Below, piece by piece: positions 33,345 to 45,378 of a DNA stretch of 64,000 nt. The translations under genes and the position numbers were made by a program. The stretch covers positions 142,312,457 to 142,376,456 of the forward strand of contig CM056994.1 of the NCBI GenBank assembly GCA_029891345.1. The letters are read 5' to 3'. How positions within the stretch are numbered: position 1 is the first letter of the stretch; each line of letters starts with the position of its first letter. The stretch is from Dryococelus australis (Eukaryota > Arthropoda > Insecta > Phasmatodea > Phasmatidae). The notes under the pieces were generated by a model. The model worked only from the letters and a program-made list of their open reading frames with translations. It made no database searches and was not told the origin of the DNA.

Positions 33345-33383
33345 CATTGGCGACTACGACCATGATGGTCGTAGTCGCCAATG
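33345..33383. repeat. Perfect palindrome, 19-bp arms, 1-nt centre
   Basis: Arm CATTGGCGACTACGACCAT (33345-33363) is exactly complementary to 33365-33383 around a single G. It would form a 19-bp hairpin with almost no loop. Confidence 0.95.
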
Positions 33384-33965
33384 CTATTGGTTTTTGTCGC
33401 TTTTAAATTGACACCACAACTTTGACTCGAAAATAAAAAATAACAAATCAAATAAAAACCGGAAGAATAAAAATTTGATCAAAAAAAACCTATATTACTA
33501 GAGATCCATCCTGCACCATGCCCGGCAGATTACTGACCCAAACCACTATTTTGGAATGAATTTTTTGGTTTTAAGCATTATATGCCTTTCGAGATGGTGG
33601 CCACAGGTCAAGGTAAATGTAACATGACATCGTCCAAGACGCCGATTATGGTGTTGCGGTTCTTGCTATTGCGAGCTGGTTAAATGTATCTTCTCCGGGT
33701 GTTCCTATGTTTCATATTTACAATATATGTCTTTTTTCTACTTCCCCTTTTAATGTAGTATGTTTGTTTTTAAAATACATGCAATTTTTCCGGCATCTGC
33801 GTGTTTTCCAATCATCATTACCAGTACCCACTCGAATGGTGTATGTGGGTGGCCACGGTACTCTCATATTTTTACATGAAACATGTATGGTAGAAGATCT
33901 TCTGATTATTTACAAAGGAATGCGAGTCTGGCAGACATGAATCTAAAAGTATAAATAAAAATCTC

Positions 33966-34075
33966 GGCAGGAGACAGTTTACAGGAGTCAGTCTGCAGGA
34001 GTCAGTCTGCAGGAGACTGTCGGCAGGAGACTGTCGGCAGGAGACTGTCTGTCGGTCGGAAACAGTCAGCAGGAT
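33966..34075. repeat. Minisatellite 1: CAGGAGACTGTCGG-type units
   Basis: Seven or so units of 14-16 bp (CAGGAGTCAGTCTG, CAGGAGACTGTCGG) in a row, with small variation. Confidence 0.85.
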
Positions 34076-34084
34076 TCAGATTGT

Positions 34085-34330
34085 GGAGAGGTATTGCTGT
34101 GGATTTGTGAGGATTTTGGAGTGATTGCAAAGCATTTGTAGCTGGTTGTGGAGAATGTGGTGCTGTTTGCGGAGCATGCCGAGATGATTGTGGATCATGT
34201 GGAGCGATTGTGGGGTATGTAAAGCGAATGTGGAGCATATGGAGCGATTGCAGAACATGTTGAACGATTGTTGAGTGAATGGGTAGCATGTAGAGCGATT
34301 GTGGAGCGAGTGTGTTGTGTGTTGTGCTGA
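34085..34330. repeat. Minisatellite 2: GGAGCGATTGTGGAGCATGT-type units
   Basis: About ten degenerate units of 18-22 bp combining GGAGCGATTG and TGGAGCATGT. The 95- and 60-codon minus-strand frames (HNLQ-rich) over it are artefacts of the repeat. Confidence 0.8.
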
Positions 34331-34379
34331 ATGTGGGGCGTTTGGTGCTTATTGTTGTGTTGTGGTACTGATTATGGTG

Positions 34380-34610
34380 GAAAGTTTAACGGAAAGATTG
34401 TCAGACTAATGAAAAGATTGGAAGACTTGTAAATATTACGAGATTGATGGACAGATTACGAGATGAACGGAAAAATGTGAATATTGATGAAAAATTTTCA
34501 AGATTTATGGAAAAACTGCAAGATTGATGGAAATATTGCGAGATTGATAGAAATATTGCGAGGTTGATGGTAATAATGCGAGATTGGTGTAAATATTGTA
34601 AGCTTAATTA
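34380..34610. repeat. Minisatellite 3: AGATTGATGGAAATATTGCG-type units
   Basis: Around ten units of 18-20 bp with phrases GCGAGATTGATGGAAATATT, AGATTTATGGAAAAACTGC and similar, degenerate at the left side. Confidence 0.8.
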
Positions 34611-35410
34611 ATAAAAATGTTCAGGGGGTCGGGAGGTGGTATGGTGTAACTCCAATGAAATTTACAGAGGAGCCAATAAAAATCTGTGGAGGGGATGGAA
34701 GGGATCGATCTGTACGAGTAATTGGTATGGAGGTCCTGACTAACCAGTCAAACTATGATCTGGTGGGGGAGGGGAATGACTATTAATCAATAAAAAAAAT
34801 CTGATTTGGGGCAGTCGTCTACTGGACATGGTGCTGCGGACACCTCCATGATTAAAAGTTTTAAAATACATTTTTGTAAATGTTGGATTTCTTATAATTA
34901 TTTTTAAAAAATATTATTTACTATTTTATGTGTGTTTTTTTTTCAATTTGAAAATTCTTTGTGTTTTTCGGTTTTCGAGTTCATAGTCACTGATATAAAT
35001 GGAAAAGATTACAACAACAAACATTTTTTTCCCCCTAAATAGTATTTTCCCCTAAAATTTTAAAATTATAATTTTTTTCCTTTTTTATGACTTTCTTGAA
35101 TTTTTATGATTGTGAAGGGGATGGTGGTAGGGAGAAGGTGAGGTGAGTATGGCATGGGGAAGGTGGGTTAATGCTATTTTTGTATCTCGAATTTTATCAT
35201 TATTCCATTTGTTTTGCCATTTCTTAGAATATCTTTAAAAAGAATTAAGGACTCTTTGGGTTGAAGGTCATCCAAGGTCATGACAGAGGGTCGAGGTGAA
35301 GTTGGGTTAAGGTAAAGGTCACCCCAATTCAATATGGGGGCTTGGTAATGTCATTCAAATCAGGTGGTTGGCGCCCCAGCTCCTCTTCCCCATCCTCTTG
35401 TCATCGTGCT

Positions 35411-36102
35411 TTCTATTGTTTTCTACTTCGGCTAAAATAAATTAATATGAGAAAAACTGGAGTTTGGCCTCGTAATGTGACTGGTCCAGTCCTTTCTCAA
35501 TACACATGACATGCCTCAGCGATTAGCGATTTCAGCCAACAGGGAACCTACGATAATTATTCCAAGTTGTATAGTTAATTAATGGAAGGACCTGTTTGAA
35601 GCAGTTGAAGTTGAGTAATGCCAATTGTTATTCAGGTAACAGCAACTACTGAGGAGTGGATTTATTGTTAAATATAGAACTATCCACGGTTTATTCGTTG
35701 TGTTATTGACTAGCATAGATTAGAGCCACTGTTATGATTATTTACATAATGGTGTACTGTTGTATGCCAGTCAAACTGATGCTAGATCAAACAAATTACA
35801 ACTGTATGTGTGGCAATGATTGTAAAAATATTGTTATACTATTAAGATATTATGATATACAAGACGTACATAACTCTTGAAGTGGCATTACAGGAACAGG
35901 AATCATCAAGTGCTAGTAATTTCAGTTGTCATGAAAAGTATTAACCACCCGTGTTCCAGCTCTGCTAAGACATGCAGATTATGGAACACATATAAAAACT
36001 ATTAGAAATAATATAGATTTTCATACTAGTTGACTTAATTTTCGAACAGCAAGTAACTCAAGTAGCCAGTTTCGTGAAAAACACCCCTAAGAATCGAATA
36101 AA
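35411..36102. other. Short AT-rich gap, nothing recognised
   Basis: It separates the second foldback element from the 3' end of the MULE-like pseudogene. A terminal inverted repeat of that transposon would be expected here but could not be identified by eye. Confidence 0.3.
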
Positions 36103-39100
36103 TTAAACAGTGTAGAGCAGCAATTCACAATTGACTGTAACGTTTTGTTTGGCCATGCTGGAAGAATTGCATAAATCATTATAAATTTCCTGTTTCAGAT
36201 CTGGTCTCAGACAACATGCAACATAATGGCCCACAATATTTATACCCAAGGTATTCTTGTATCTCCCAGAGTCAGAAGATGAAGTTGTTGCTACTATGCC
36301 CCGGAGGAAATATGTGTCACCAGATTTCTTCAGTGTTATTTTTCTTGGGACATTTTGAGTGGGACTTCAAAGGGATAGGCTATGTCAGAGGGATTAGACA
36401 AGATAGAAGAATTCACAACTTCTATCAGCAAATGTTGGTTGGGAGAAGTGCTTACAATGGTCTTTAGGCCATCACAATTTTCCGAACACTGCATTTTTTC
36501 TTCAGCAAGGAACTGATTTATACATGTTTCCAGGTTGTTAAGGGACTGAATTTCTATAGCAATGGAAATAACAGGTCTCAATATGCTATTTCTTGTCACA
36601 CATTTGGTTTTTGTGCACTTAAAAGTTTGAGTTACTGAAGGAAAGTCTGCTAATAGTCTGCTTGCCATTGATTTTGCCATTAATGTTGAGTTTACTTGAG
36701 TCAAATTAGTTGACGGAATGGAAGATTCGCATATAGGATGCAGAACCTCAACTCTATGTCTGTATGTTCCAGATGTGACGTTCCATGCTAAGCTCTCAAC
36801 AACTTGGAAAATGATAATAGTATTATTGTTTTGTACGAAATCCTTGCAATGTACACTATCGGTATACGCTATAGCTAAGATATGGACAAGTGAAACAAAT
36901 GAGCAGGTATTGGTGAGGATAAACTTTTGTCCACATAGAGAAATCGCTTTCAGGCTACTGACTCTGTTACCATTCTTAAGCAAGCCTACTGTCACAGCAC
37001 TTAAGGGTGTCGACATACCAGTTTCTTCAAATTCGCTGCTCGGTTCCAAATAAGAGTAGCGCTGTCTTTTCTTTGGTGGAAGTGAAACGAGTCCTCTCCA
37101 GTTTTCTTTAGCACTATCTTTTTGAATATCCTTTGTAGAACTACTGTTCCCAGCAGTTATCACTTAAACAGCACATTTTATGCATAAGCGTTTCTCACAA
37201 TATCCTTCTTCCGACCTGTCATACGGGATTGAGCACTCACTAAATGCTGCATGAACTGGAGTGCCACAGACAGAGCAGGTGTGTGTATCAGTAGGAAAAT
37301 CACCTCTTGAACATGCAAAGCACTTCGGGTTGTGCGCAGAAATAATTCCAGTTTTATAATTAGAAGTGTTCAATTTGTTGTTGCTGATTACTTCACTTCC
37401 ATCTTTTCTTGTGGTGTTTTATGAGATATCCTGTGAGACAGCATTTTGGATAACTTGAGAGGCATCTGTCTCTCTTTGCATTAAAACATTTTTCTTTGGT
37501 GACGTCGCTGCAACCAATTTCATTTCCCTATCCAGTGATCTTAAGTGGGTTTCTAGGAATCTATCCACAGTTGTTGGCAGATGCACATTCTGGAAAGTGC
37601 GGTGTTTGATGTCATTGAAAATGCTTTCTACTGGCGGACTTTGAGACGTCAGGGAACTTAGGCACCATTATCGCAGACCAGAGAGGCAGTAACTTCATAA
37701 GTTTGGCTATACAAACCACAATTTCAGGTAGAAAATGAAGATTGTCATGATCTCTTTCTTCTTCTACGAGGTTACCTTTTACCTCTAATATTATATGATG
37801 TGCCCACTTCATGAAATCGGTAGGTGTTTCATCTTAATTTTCCACTCCCTCAGGAAAACTGTTCTCCTTTGGGCAGTCATCTTCGTCTAAAATCGTGTTT
37901 ATTGCTGACTGAAGAGATGTGTTCAACCCTGTTGCAAATAAATGTTTCAATGTGGTTTTTACCATTTCACACTGTGTGATTTCTTCTGTACTTGCGCTAG
38001 TTCCTTCAGTTTCACACAATGCTACAAGAAAAATGCACTCCAATATATGTTTTACTTCTATTGTATTCTAGTATTGAACAACTAATGCTAAACTTCGGAT
38101 ATAATAGTGTCTAACTCTTCTTGGTATTCCATGTAATGGGGGTAAACTGGATATTACTTTTAATGTGTGTGCAACATCACACCGCACAAAACAGTTAGAA
38201 ATGAGAGGACTACAATGAAATTGGGTTTTTGTAACAGTTTTATAAGTACTCTGAAGGGGAGGCGAATTGAGTGAAGCTTTTTACTAATCCAGAGAGAAGG
38301 GCCACTGAATGGTCACAAACTGCTTTTTCGGGACTGGTGCACCACTCCGTAACAATGATTCTAGGAAATGGTGTATTCTCAGGTTATTATGAGATTCCGA
38401 AAGCATGTTGGCGACAGTGTACTGAACACCAGCTTCATGGTCATGAACAGCGACCGAATAAAGGCAAACGACTCCAGAAACATTTTCAAAATGACGCTTA
38501 AGTTTTGTAGTTATTCCACCAGCCGCATTCGAGGCAACTGTTGGAAAAGGATGGTTCTTACAACATTCTTGATACACACCTAACTGTGCGGGTGTTCAAT
38601 AATACACGTGAAATGGATCCATTCCAATTTCTCGTATACTGTAGTATTCGGCTGAATACTTCAGCTTGCCTACTGCCAAAATAAGGTCATCGTCTACACG
38701 TCTTGATTTCAATTCTCTGGACTTTGCAAGTCTCAATGCGTTCAGTGTTGGAATATGACTGGATGCATTATCTCCCAAGTGCATACTTCTTCGCGCTTCT
38801 TCTCTTCTAACAGTGCAGGCAGAAACATTCTTTTCGACAAGTTCTTCTAGTGCTGATCTTCTTCTTGTCACCTTCAGCATACGCTTGCTTCCAGTACTGC
38901 AGTCAACAAAAGGACCCCGATAATTAAAGTTTATGAGAACATGCCTATTTTCATTGGGTTCCTGATGTAGGGAGCCAGAAATAACGGAGCTGCAACTCTT
39001 GAACCTGCCAAAAATGGTCTGAAATGGTGTCCCACTCTTATAAACCTTTGCCCTTTTGAATGGCAGTGCACAGTAAAGTTATGTGTGACCCCAAAATGCT

Positions 39101-39587
39101 CATTTATTGTGGCAGTCCAATTACTATTGGGAGGGATAATGTGGTAGGCCCTGTTCCTCCTGTTGGGTTTATCTTTATCCACACATTTGTACATGCGTTA
39201 TTCTGGCTTCATCCTTGACCATTCTTCTGGAGAAAGAGTTACAACAAATTGCTGGTCATTCATATCTTCTCTAGTGGAATTTTCAGACAAAACATCCTCA
39301 TTTTGGTCTGATTCTGCACTAAAATATTCACCTTTCTGGTCTAAATGTGGTTCAGTCACTTTTGATGGTAAATTAAAAATATCATGAACATTGTGTATAT
39401 TCATTTTAACGATAGTGTATGCATAATTGCTGGATACATCGTAATTCAGCTATTCTGATATATGAGTCCACACATCGCTATTTTTCTTAGCAATACTACC
39501 ATTTTCATCCACTATTTGTTATTTGAATCTCCTTATCGTTTGTAATACTGTGTCAATGTCGGCAGCACATGACCTCGGACGTGGCAT
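36103..39587 (-). pseudogene. MULE/NOF-like transposase fused to a USP-type deubiquitinase domain, broken
   Basis: The frame can be followed from ATG 39587-39585 (MPRPRSCAADIDTVLQTIRR) to TAA at 36105-36103, roughly 1,160 codons, through several stops and frameshifts. In order: an N-terminal region ending LSPEEWSRMKPE and RMYKCVDKD (39230-39160), then a block ending REIGMDPFHVYY (38600). The transposase core follows with ASNAAGG (38530), Asn at 38527-38529 where the first catalytic Asp is expected, then MLSESHNNLRIHHFLESLLR and GAPVPKKQFVT. Next come KLMKLLPLWSAIMVPKF (37690) and a zinc-binding cluster (CFAC...HTCSVC...EGYCEKRLC, 37320-37175). Last is a USP domain: Cys box LTNTCSF (Cys 36903-36905), paired Cys fingers, QHLLIEV, and His box GHYVACCLRP (His 36226-36228) after a frameshift near 36340. 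The last 275-codon N-terminal half of the USP is still open. Confidence 0.75.
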
Positions 39588-42500
39588 GACGAAACTCTAA
39601 CAAGTACCTGAAATAAAGAGGACAAGCATTACATGGTATCGTTATACAAGCACTATTACAATAGGACAAACAGTGTCAAGGCTAGGAAATTAAGATTGAG
39701 GGTGTAAATTCTGAGTAATTTCTCAGCTTTCTTTGATATTACTTTTGTCATTTAACTTTTATGACGTTCAGTTTTGTGTTTACTGTTCTGTTATTCAACT
39801 TAAACTACCACCACTATAAACTGTATTTAATTGTTACTATGTAATTACACTTAGACTGTAACCAATTTATATTTCTGTCAACCTTCACACAAATTTCGAA
39901 ATCCAGATATTTTCACAGAAAATCATCGACAAGTTTGGAACATATCATGGCAAAATAATATTTAAATTTACCAACAGAAGTTATTGAATAAAAGTATGTA
40001 TATCAACTTAATTATCATTCCAGAGGCGATTATATTTCGTAAAAATTAACCAAAACCATGTGAATACTAGAAGTATCTATAGCCAACTAATATTTATCTG
40101 TAATGTCAATAAGTTTCACCTTATTCAGGCGCATCTCTCGAGCTTAACTGATTTTACTATACTTCTATCATTTGTCTATTACCACACATAGCATTGATCC
40201 ACTCCTCCCAACCTTCTCAGTTAATTCAGAAAAATTTAAAATCACTCATGCATGTAGAAGAAACATCTTGATTTTTGTAATCCATCGCATATTCACAAAA
40301 ATTACTTATGCTAATGTTAATTATTTAAATATTTAAATATTTTATATTATTTAAATGTGAAATAACTTTATGTCTCGCAATTAAGGGTGTTTAAAGATGT
40401 ATATAAAATATGAAAATCATATGTGACTCAGAAGGGAATTATCTTCGAAAAATACACTTAGGCAGTGTTTATAATGGCGATCTATCTTCTGAGAAATATT
40501 AGAGTTAAAGAGTTGGTTTTGAAATGCAAGCCATTTGCTTTTTTGTATAATTGCTTCTGTAGTGTACATAAACCTGCTCTCATTCACGCTTGTGCCTCTT
40601 CACTCCCGATCTTATACCTAAATCCATTGCTACGCAGTTGCAACTCTTTGTATTTGTAGCTCTGCATAGTAGCTGTCAGAACATTTATTCGCAGGATTTT
40701 AACACGCATTACATAGTTAACAGATCGTAGTTTGTGCGTGAAAACGGAACCGGGTATACGCTTAACACATCCACTACAAAACTTAATGAGTTGCGTGGTT
40801 TTTCAATCGTATTTTTTGCAAACTGTGCTTATTTATATGTTCTATAACATAAAGAAACAAACGCCATAGTAATTAAAGTATATTTCTTGGTTTTCGTGGT
40901 TATCGATATCCGATGATGCAAAAAATTTTTCGATAAGTGACCAGCCAATTTTCCCTTTGAAAAAGTACCATATCTAAGAAACATTGCGATCTATCTGCAT
41001 AGGGTATATTCGGCATAGAAAATATAACGCTGCTAGGAAATAAATGGCCATTTTCGTATGTCACAGAAAAAATGAATTGCGGAATGAAATAAATACAGCT
41101 GCATCATTCCAAATTGCGTACGTCTGTAGTGACGCAAGTTTGCCAATGGTATACAAGGATCTAAGTTCTGTATCTGTAAGAAATGTTATTATTTATGTAT
41201 TATATTTCACAAATCTTATTTTATTTTGCTAAGGATATATTTTTGAAATTTTTTATATCTAACTCGGGTTCAAAAGAAGTAGTTAATTAAATTAGATGCA
41301 CTATTAATTATAAATTGGTAAGTTAAACACTGTACAAACATCGAATCAATTTTAAATTAAAAATACTATTCTTGTTCATTCGATGATGAAATTTTGTTAG
41401 TATGATATATTTTTTTTATATATATTCCTTTCCACAAAGATTTGTGTGAATATGAGAATATTTACTTGTCTCTTTTTGGAGGAATTAATTAGATTGAAAG
41501 AATAAATTTTGTTGTAATGTATAGAAAGTCAATAAAAACCTACATTTTTATTGTTTTGTGGGATTCAACATTATATTATTTATTTTAACAAATTTCACAA
41601 ATATATGTTTCATATGCACAATTATTTTTTTACTTTCCTTTTAGTAGCGTAATTCTTTGTGAATATTCTTCATAGGATTATTTGCATTCTTCAGATTTTT
41701 TCTATGGTAATTACTTGAAGTGGAAATTACTTTAATTGTTTGTAAATATTATTATTACCAACATATTTTGCATTGCCTAATATCAGTTTTTGTTCACTTA
41801 TTGCAATAATGTATTACAAAAAGCAATTTTTCATTAATGTTACGACAATGCACCAAATTTGGCTGGAAAATATAATTTCTGTTAAGACTGATAGCTAATT
41901 ATAGCACACTAGAAAGAAAAAATATAAACTTATCTGGATAAATATTTTCTTAGATATAGAAATAATAATTTTGCAATGCGCAGACAATTGACAGTGTATA
42001 CTTAATTTTCTTCAGCTCCAATATCCCCATATTTCGATATCAGTTTTATTAAAATATACTGAATATCCCATACTAGATCTTATTCAAAGATACATGTTAT
42101 TAAATATGGTATTAGAAGCTACTTTACAAAAATTGAACAAACAATCGAATGTTGAAACCCGGAATGTGTTTTTGTTAAAAATTTGTAATAATACAGGATT
42201 CCAGATTTGTAAATTCTTCATACTTCATTAATATTGCAGATGCTGAAGTGCAATGAATATTTGCAATTTGAAATACCACTAGTATTTACAATTTTGATGT
42301 CATACATGTTTAATTTTTCAGTAGTATAACTATTTTCAAAGACTGAAATATCTCGATGAATTACCGCCGAAATATTGTATAGCAAATTTACATCTCATTT
42401 TTGTTAAATTTTTAAGTTATATGATGATAATTTCAAATGCGCCATTCGTTAGTATATGATTTTATTTATAATTTGATTAAGTAATCGAAATCTTGATTGA

Positions 42501-43495
42501 ATTTTAAGAAGTGATTCGTTTTCACTGTTAATCGAGGTATGTAATTTACTGGTAGTAAATATATAAATAAAATGTTACTAATATAACATTATTATAATTG
42601 AAAAAAAAGAATTATAAGATATTATTAACATAATATTAGTTCAATTAAATTGTATATAATTAGTTCTATAAATATTTTGGTTAATTTGATGAAGTATATG
42701 ATAACTTAAACTTTTAAAATAAAATTGTTCCAAAATTCATTAGATGCGAACTATGAATAAGTAAAAGTAATGCAGAATAAAATGAGACACATAAAATACC
42801 GAACCTTGTGTAACGAAAATTGTAAAATTTAATGTAAAATATTGCATTTATATTATTATGTAATACAATTTACTAATAAATATATAGTTTAACTTTTGGT
42901 AACGGAATGTTTATTGAATGCTTAAATTATATTGTAGTTATTTAAAAGTTCGTAAAGTCATTATGCTGAATTAATTCGAGTGTTAAAGATTAAATAATAT
43001 TTATTGAACTAAAATAATAAAATTGCATGTAAACACTATGTAATAATATAGATTTATATAACACACTTTAATAATGTTAATGTTTATGTTTTTTTTCCTG
43101 CAATGAAGGGAAAAATGGAATGGAAAATTGACGAGAATATATTTGATTGTAATGAAGGATAAATAGTTGAACCAAGAAATCTGGAAAAACAAATTTAATT
43201 ATATATGATATTAACAAACTATGTAGTGATATTTCTATAATTTGTATTATTTTATATTTAGAGTCTAAATCTGCAAAAATATGTCAAATTATGTAATTTA
43301 CAAAAATAATACAAATTTTAAGAGAAAAGTGTTTTTTTTTAATGATAAAAAGTATAATTATTCAGGTAACATTGACAATAACTATTTGGTTGCCATCGAT
43401 TAAGTAGTTTTAACTGTTTAATTAAATGAAATAACACTTAAACGATAGTATTTAAGTAAACATTGCATTGACCATTGTTATTCATCTCGATCTTA
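39588..43495. other. AT-rich DNA without recognised genes
   Basis: The sequence becomes very AT-rich after 41 kb. No conserved open frame, repeat family or RNA gene was recognised. The 5' end of the MULE-like element should lie just above 39.6 kb, but no terminal repeat was found. Confidence 0.35.
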
Positions 43496-44275
43496 ATTAT
43501 ATATTATTATTGTTATTATTATTATTAAGCAGCTACATCAATCCCTTTTTCAAGATGTAGCCTCTTTAAACCAGATGAGCTTCACTTTACAATTTAGTGT
43601 CACATAGGTTGTTTCTAATTCCTTCCAGGCTAATCAATCTTGTGCAATGTTCTTCCAGTCCACACCTACTACTCTTCCAATGTCTCTGTCTCAGCGATCT
43701 GGAGGTCTTCCTCTCGATCTTTTCAGGTCTCTTGGTATCCAATCCATCACCACCGTTGGCCATCTGCCATCACTTCTTCGAGCAGTATGTCCAGCCCACT
43801 GCCACTTTAGAGTCTTCATTCTTCCTAGGATGTCCCTGATTAGTTACTGATCGAATGTAGTCAATTCTCTTCCTATCTCTTCTTGTAAATCCAAGCATTG
43901 ATCTCTCCATATCTCTTTGGGCAGTTCTCAGTTTTTTTGCTGGGCTTTACAGTTCAGGGTCCAAGTTTGACAAGCACATGTGAGGACAGGTAAAACGCAG
44001 TGATCAAATATCTGCTTTTTAAGGTACACAGTCATGTTTGAGTTAAAAACTATGGAATTTCTTCCATATACTCTCCAGTCTAATTTTATACGTCGATAGA
44101 TCTCAGGCATCGAGTTGCCATTCATGTTGATTAGTTGGCCAAGATAGATATAGTGTTCTACAGTCTCAATATCAATGTCATTGGTGACCACCTTGTCTTT
44201 TGCTACCCATTTATTTTGCATGATTTTAGTTCTAGAGAGGTTTATTTTAAGGCCTACCTATCTGCATACTGTCTA
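43496..44275 (-). mobile_element. 3' end of a non-LTR retrotransposon (LINE)
   Basis: On the minus strand 44221-43928 reads DIETVEHYIYLGQLIN, EIYRRIKLDWRVYGRN and DHCVLPVLTCACQTWTL. After a stop come a degenerate KEIWRDQCLDL region and then LKWQWAGHTARRSDGRW, MDWIPRDLKRSRGRPPDRW (43840-43660). This series is the C-terminal domain after the reverse transcriptase of RTE/BovB- or Jockey-like LINEs. The element ends in a short 3' UTR and an (ATA)n-like simple repeat at 43500-43530, typical of target-primed insertion. The 5' part is missing, as usual for LINE copies. The nearby (AT)n tract marks its upstream edge. Confidence 0.8.
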
Positions 44276-44300
44276 TAGCTCGTATATATTAACACACATA

Positions 44301-44308
44301 TGTGTGTA

Positions 44309-44376
<68 letters not shown>

Positions 44377-44381
44377 ATAAT
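44301..44381. repeat. (AT)n microsatellite
   Basis: About 80 bp of alternating AT with a GTGTGT start and one TATTATA break, at the truncated 5' edge of the LINE fragment. Confidence 0.95.
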
Positions 44382-44729
44382 TTGTTATTTTATTTGTTAA
44401 TTCTTTATTTCACATATTTATATCAAATTGAATTCTTATATTTTAAATTTATTATATCTTGATTTCAAAAGGTAACAAAATTTCCTAACGGAATGTAATA
44501 TTAATAGAATTTATGGCCAAATTATAAATTATATACAATTACTAATAAAATAAAAATAAAACAATGTGGCTATCACACTAAATATACAATTACATTTTTT
44601 GGAGAAAGAATAGAAAAGCTATGCAATTTATAGTAAAATTGTACAAAAACATGTTACAGCAAAAATTGTTAAATTGGTTTTAATATATCCTCAATACTGC
44701 AGTTACTAAGATAGAGTAAGTTTCTCACG
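44382..44729. other. AT-rich gap, nothing recognised
   Basis: Only AT-rich sequence between the microsatellite and the first SINE copy. Confidence 0.35.
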
Positions 44730-44845
44730 GAGCCAGGAACGGGGAATGAATAGACTTTGGCCTGTTATGAGAAACCATACCACTGTTAACGTGAAGTGAT
44801 TTTAGAAATCATGAAAAATCAAATTGATGGTGGCATGACCACGGA
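44730..44845 (-). repeat. SINE fragment (body only)
   Basis: It matches the body of the SINE at 45180-45375. Both share AGGAACGG, TTGGCCTGT/GTGGCCTGT, GAGTGATTTT/AAGTGATTTT, GAAA.CATGAAAAATCAA/GAAACGATGGAAAACAACAA and GATGG.GGCA/GGATGGCA. The tRNA-like head is missing. Confidence 0.65.
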
Positions 44846-45179
44846 TCAGACCATAGTCCAAAATATCATTTTATTATTATGTTGTATAAACCATGCATTT
44901 TCCATTCAATGGAATTATATAATAATAGGTAACAGAGTACAATATACGAGAGACCTATGAAAATTAATTAAATTAAAAATTGATACAAAATTCAAGTAAT
45001 GATATAACAATGTATTGTACAAAATTTAAATCTGAGAAATTACATTAAATAAAATCAAGATAAAGTGTTTGAAAAAGCTTGTGCCCTTAATAGGTTAATG
45101 GAATTATTTAAAATTGAAGTTTAAGTTGCTCGGTTGAGCAATTTCCGCTGTCTACAGTTACCACATAAATGTATAACAT

Positions 45180-45378
45180 TTGTTACAAAATTTGCAACTC
45201 AAAGAAAGAGGAACGGAAAAGGAATCAATCGTGGCCTGTGGTGAGGAATTACCTCAACATTCATCTGGAGTGATTTTTGGAAACGATGGAAAACAACAAT
45301 CTGGATGGCAAAATCGGAAAACGAACACCTTTCCTCCTGAATGCGAGATCAGTGTTTTACCATTGTGCCTCTTCACTT
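45180..45378 (-). repeat. tRNA-derived SINE with A- and B-box-like promoter
   Basis: Read on the minus strand, the head at 45371-45316 has GAGGCACAATGGTAAAAC (A box-like), an anticodon-region TCTCGCATTCAGGAGG, and GTGTTCGTTTTCC (B box-like, degraded from GGTTCGA). The body follows, ending near 45180 in a TTGCAAATTTTGTAAC tail. Such SINEs are transcribed by RNA polymerase III and moved by LINE machinery. The box degeneration shows an old copy. Confidence 0.65.

Larger units (their letters stand above)
33120..35410. mobile_element. Second foldback-like element with internal minisatellites
   Basis: The ends are inverted repeats. Left: GCAAGGGGATAGGGAAGAGG then AGCTGAGGTGCCGGCCACC (33133-33175). 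The right end, reverse-complemented, reads GACAAGAGGATGGGGAAGAG then GAGCTGGGGCGCCAACCACC (35405-35365). Inside are a 39-bp palindrome, CAAGGTCA-type and GAGATGGTGG motifs like those of the 21.85-27.44 kb element, and three separate minisatellites. No transposase is inside. It appears to be a relative of the larger foldback element. Confidence 0.65.

Noticed and set aside
34002-34289. 95- and 60-codon minus-strand frames with His/Asn/Gln-rich repeats
   Set aside because: They are translations of minisatellite 2.
36718-37053. 111-codon plus-strand open frame
   Set aside because: It is the antisense of the conserved USP part of the MULE-like pseudogene.
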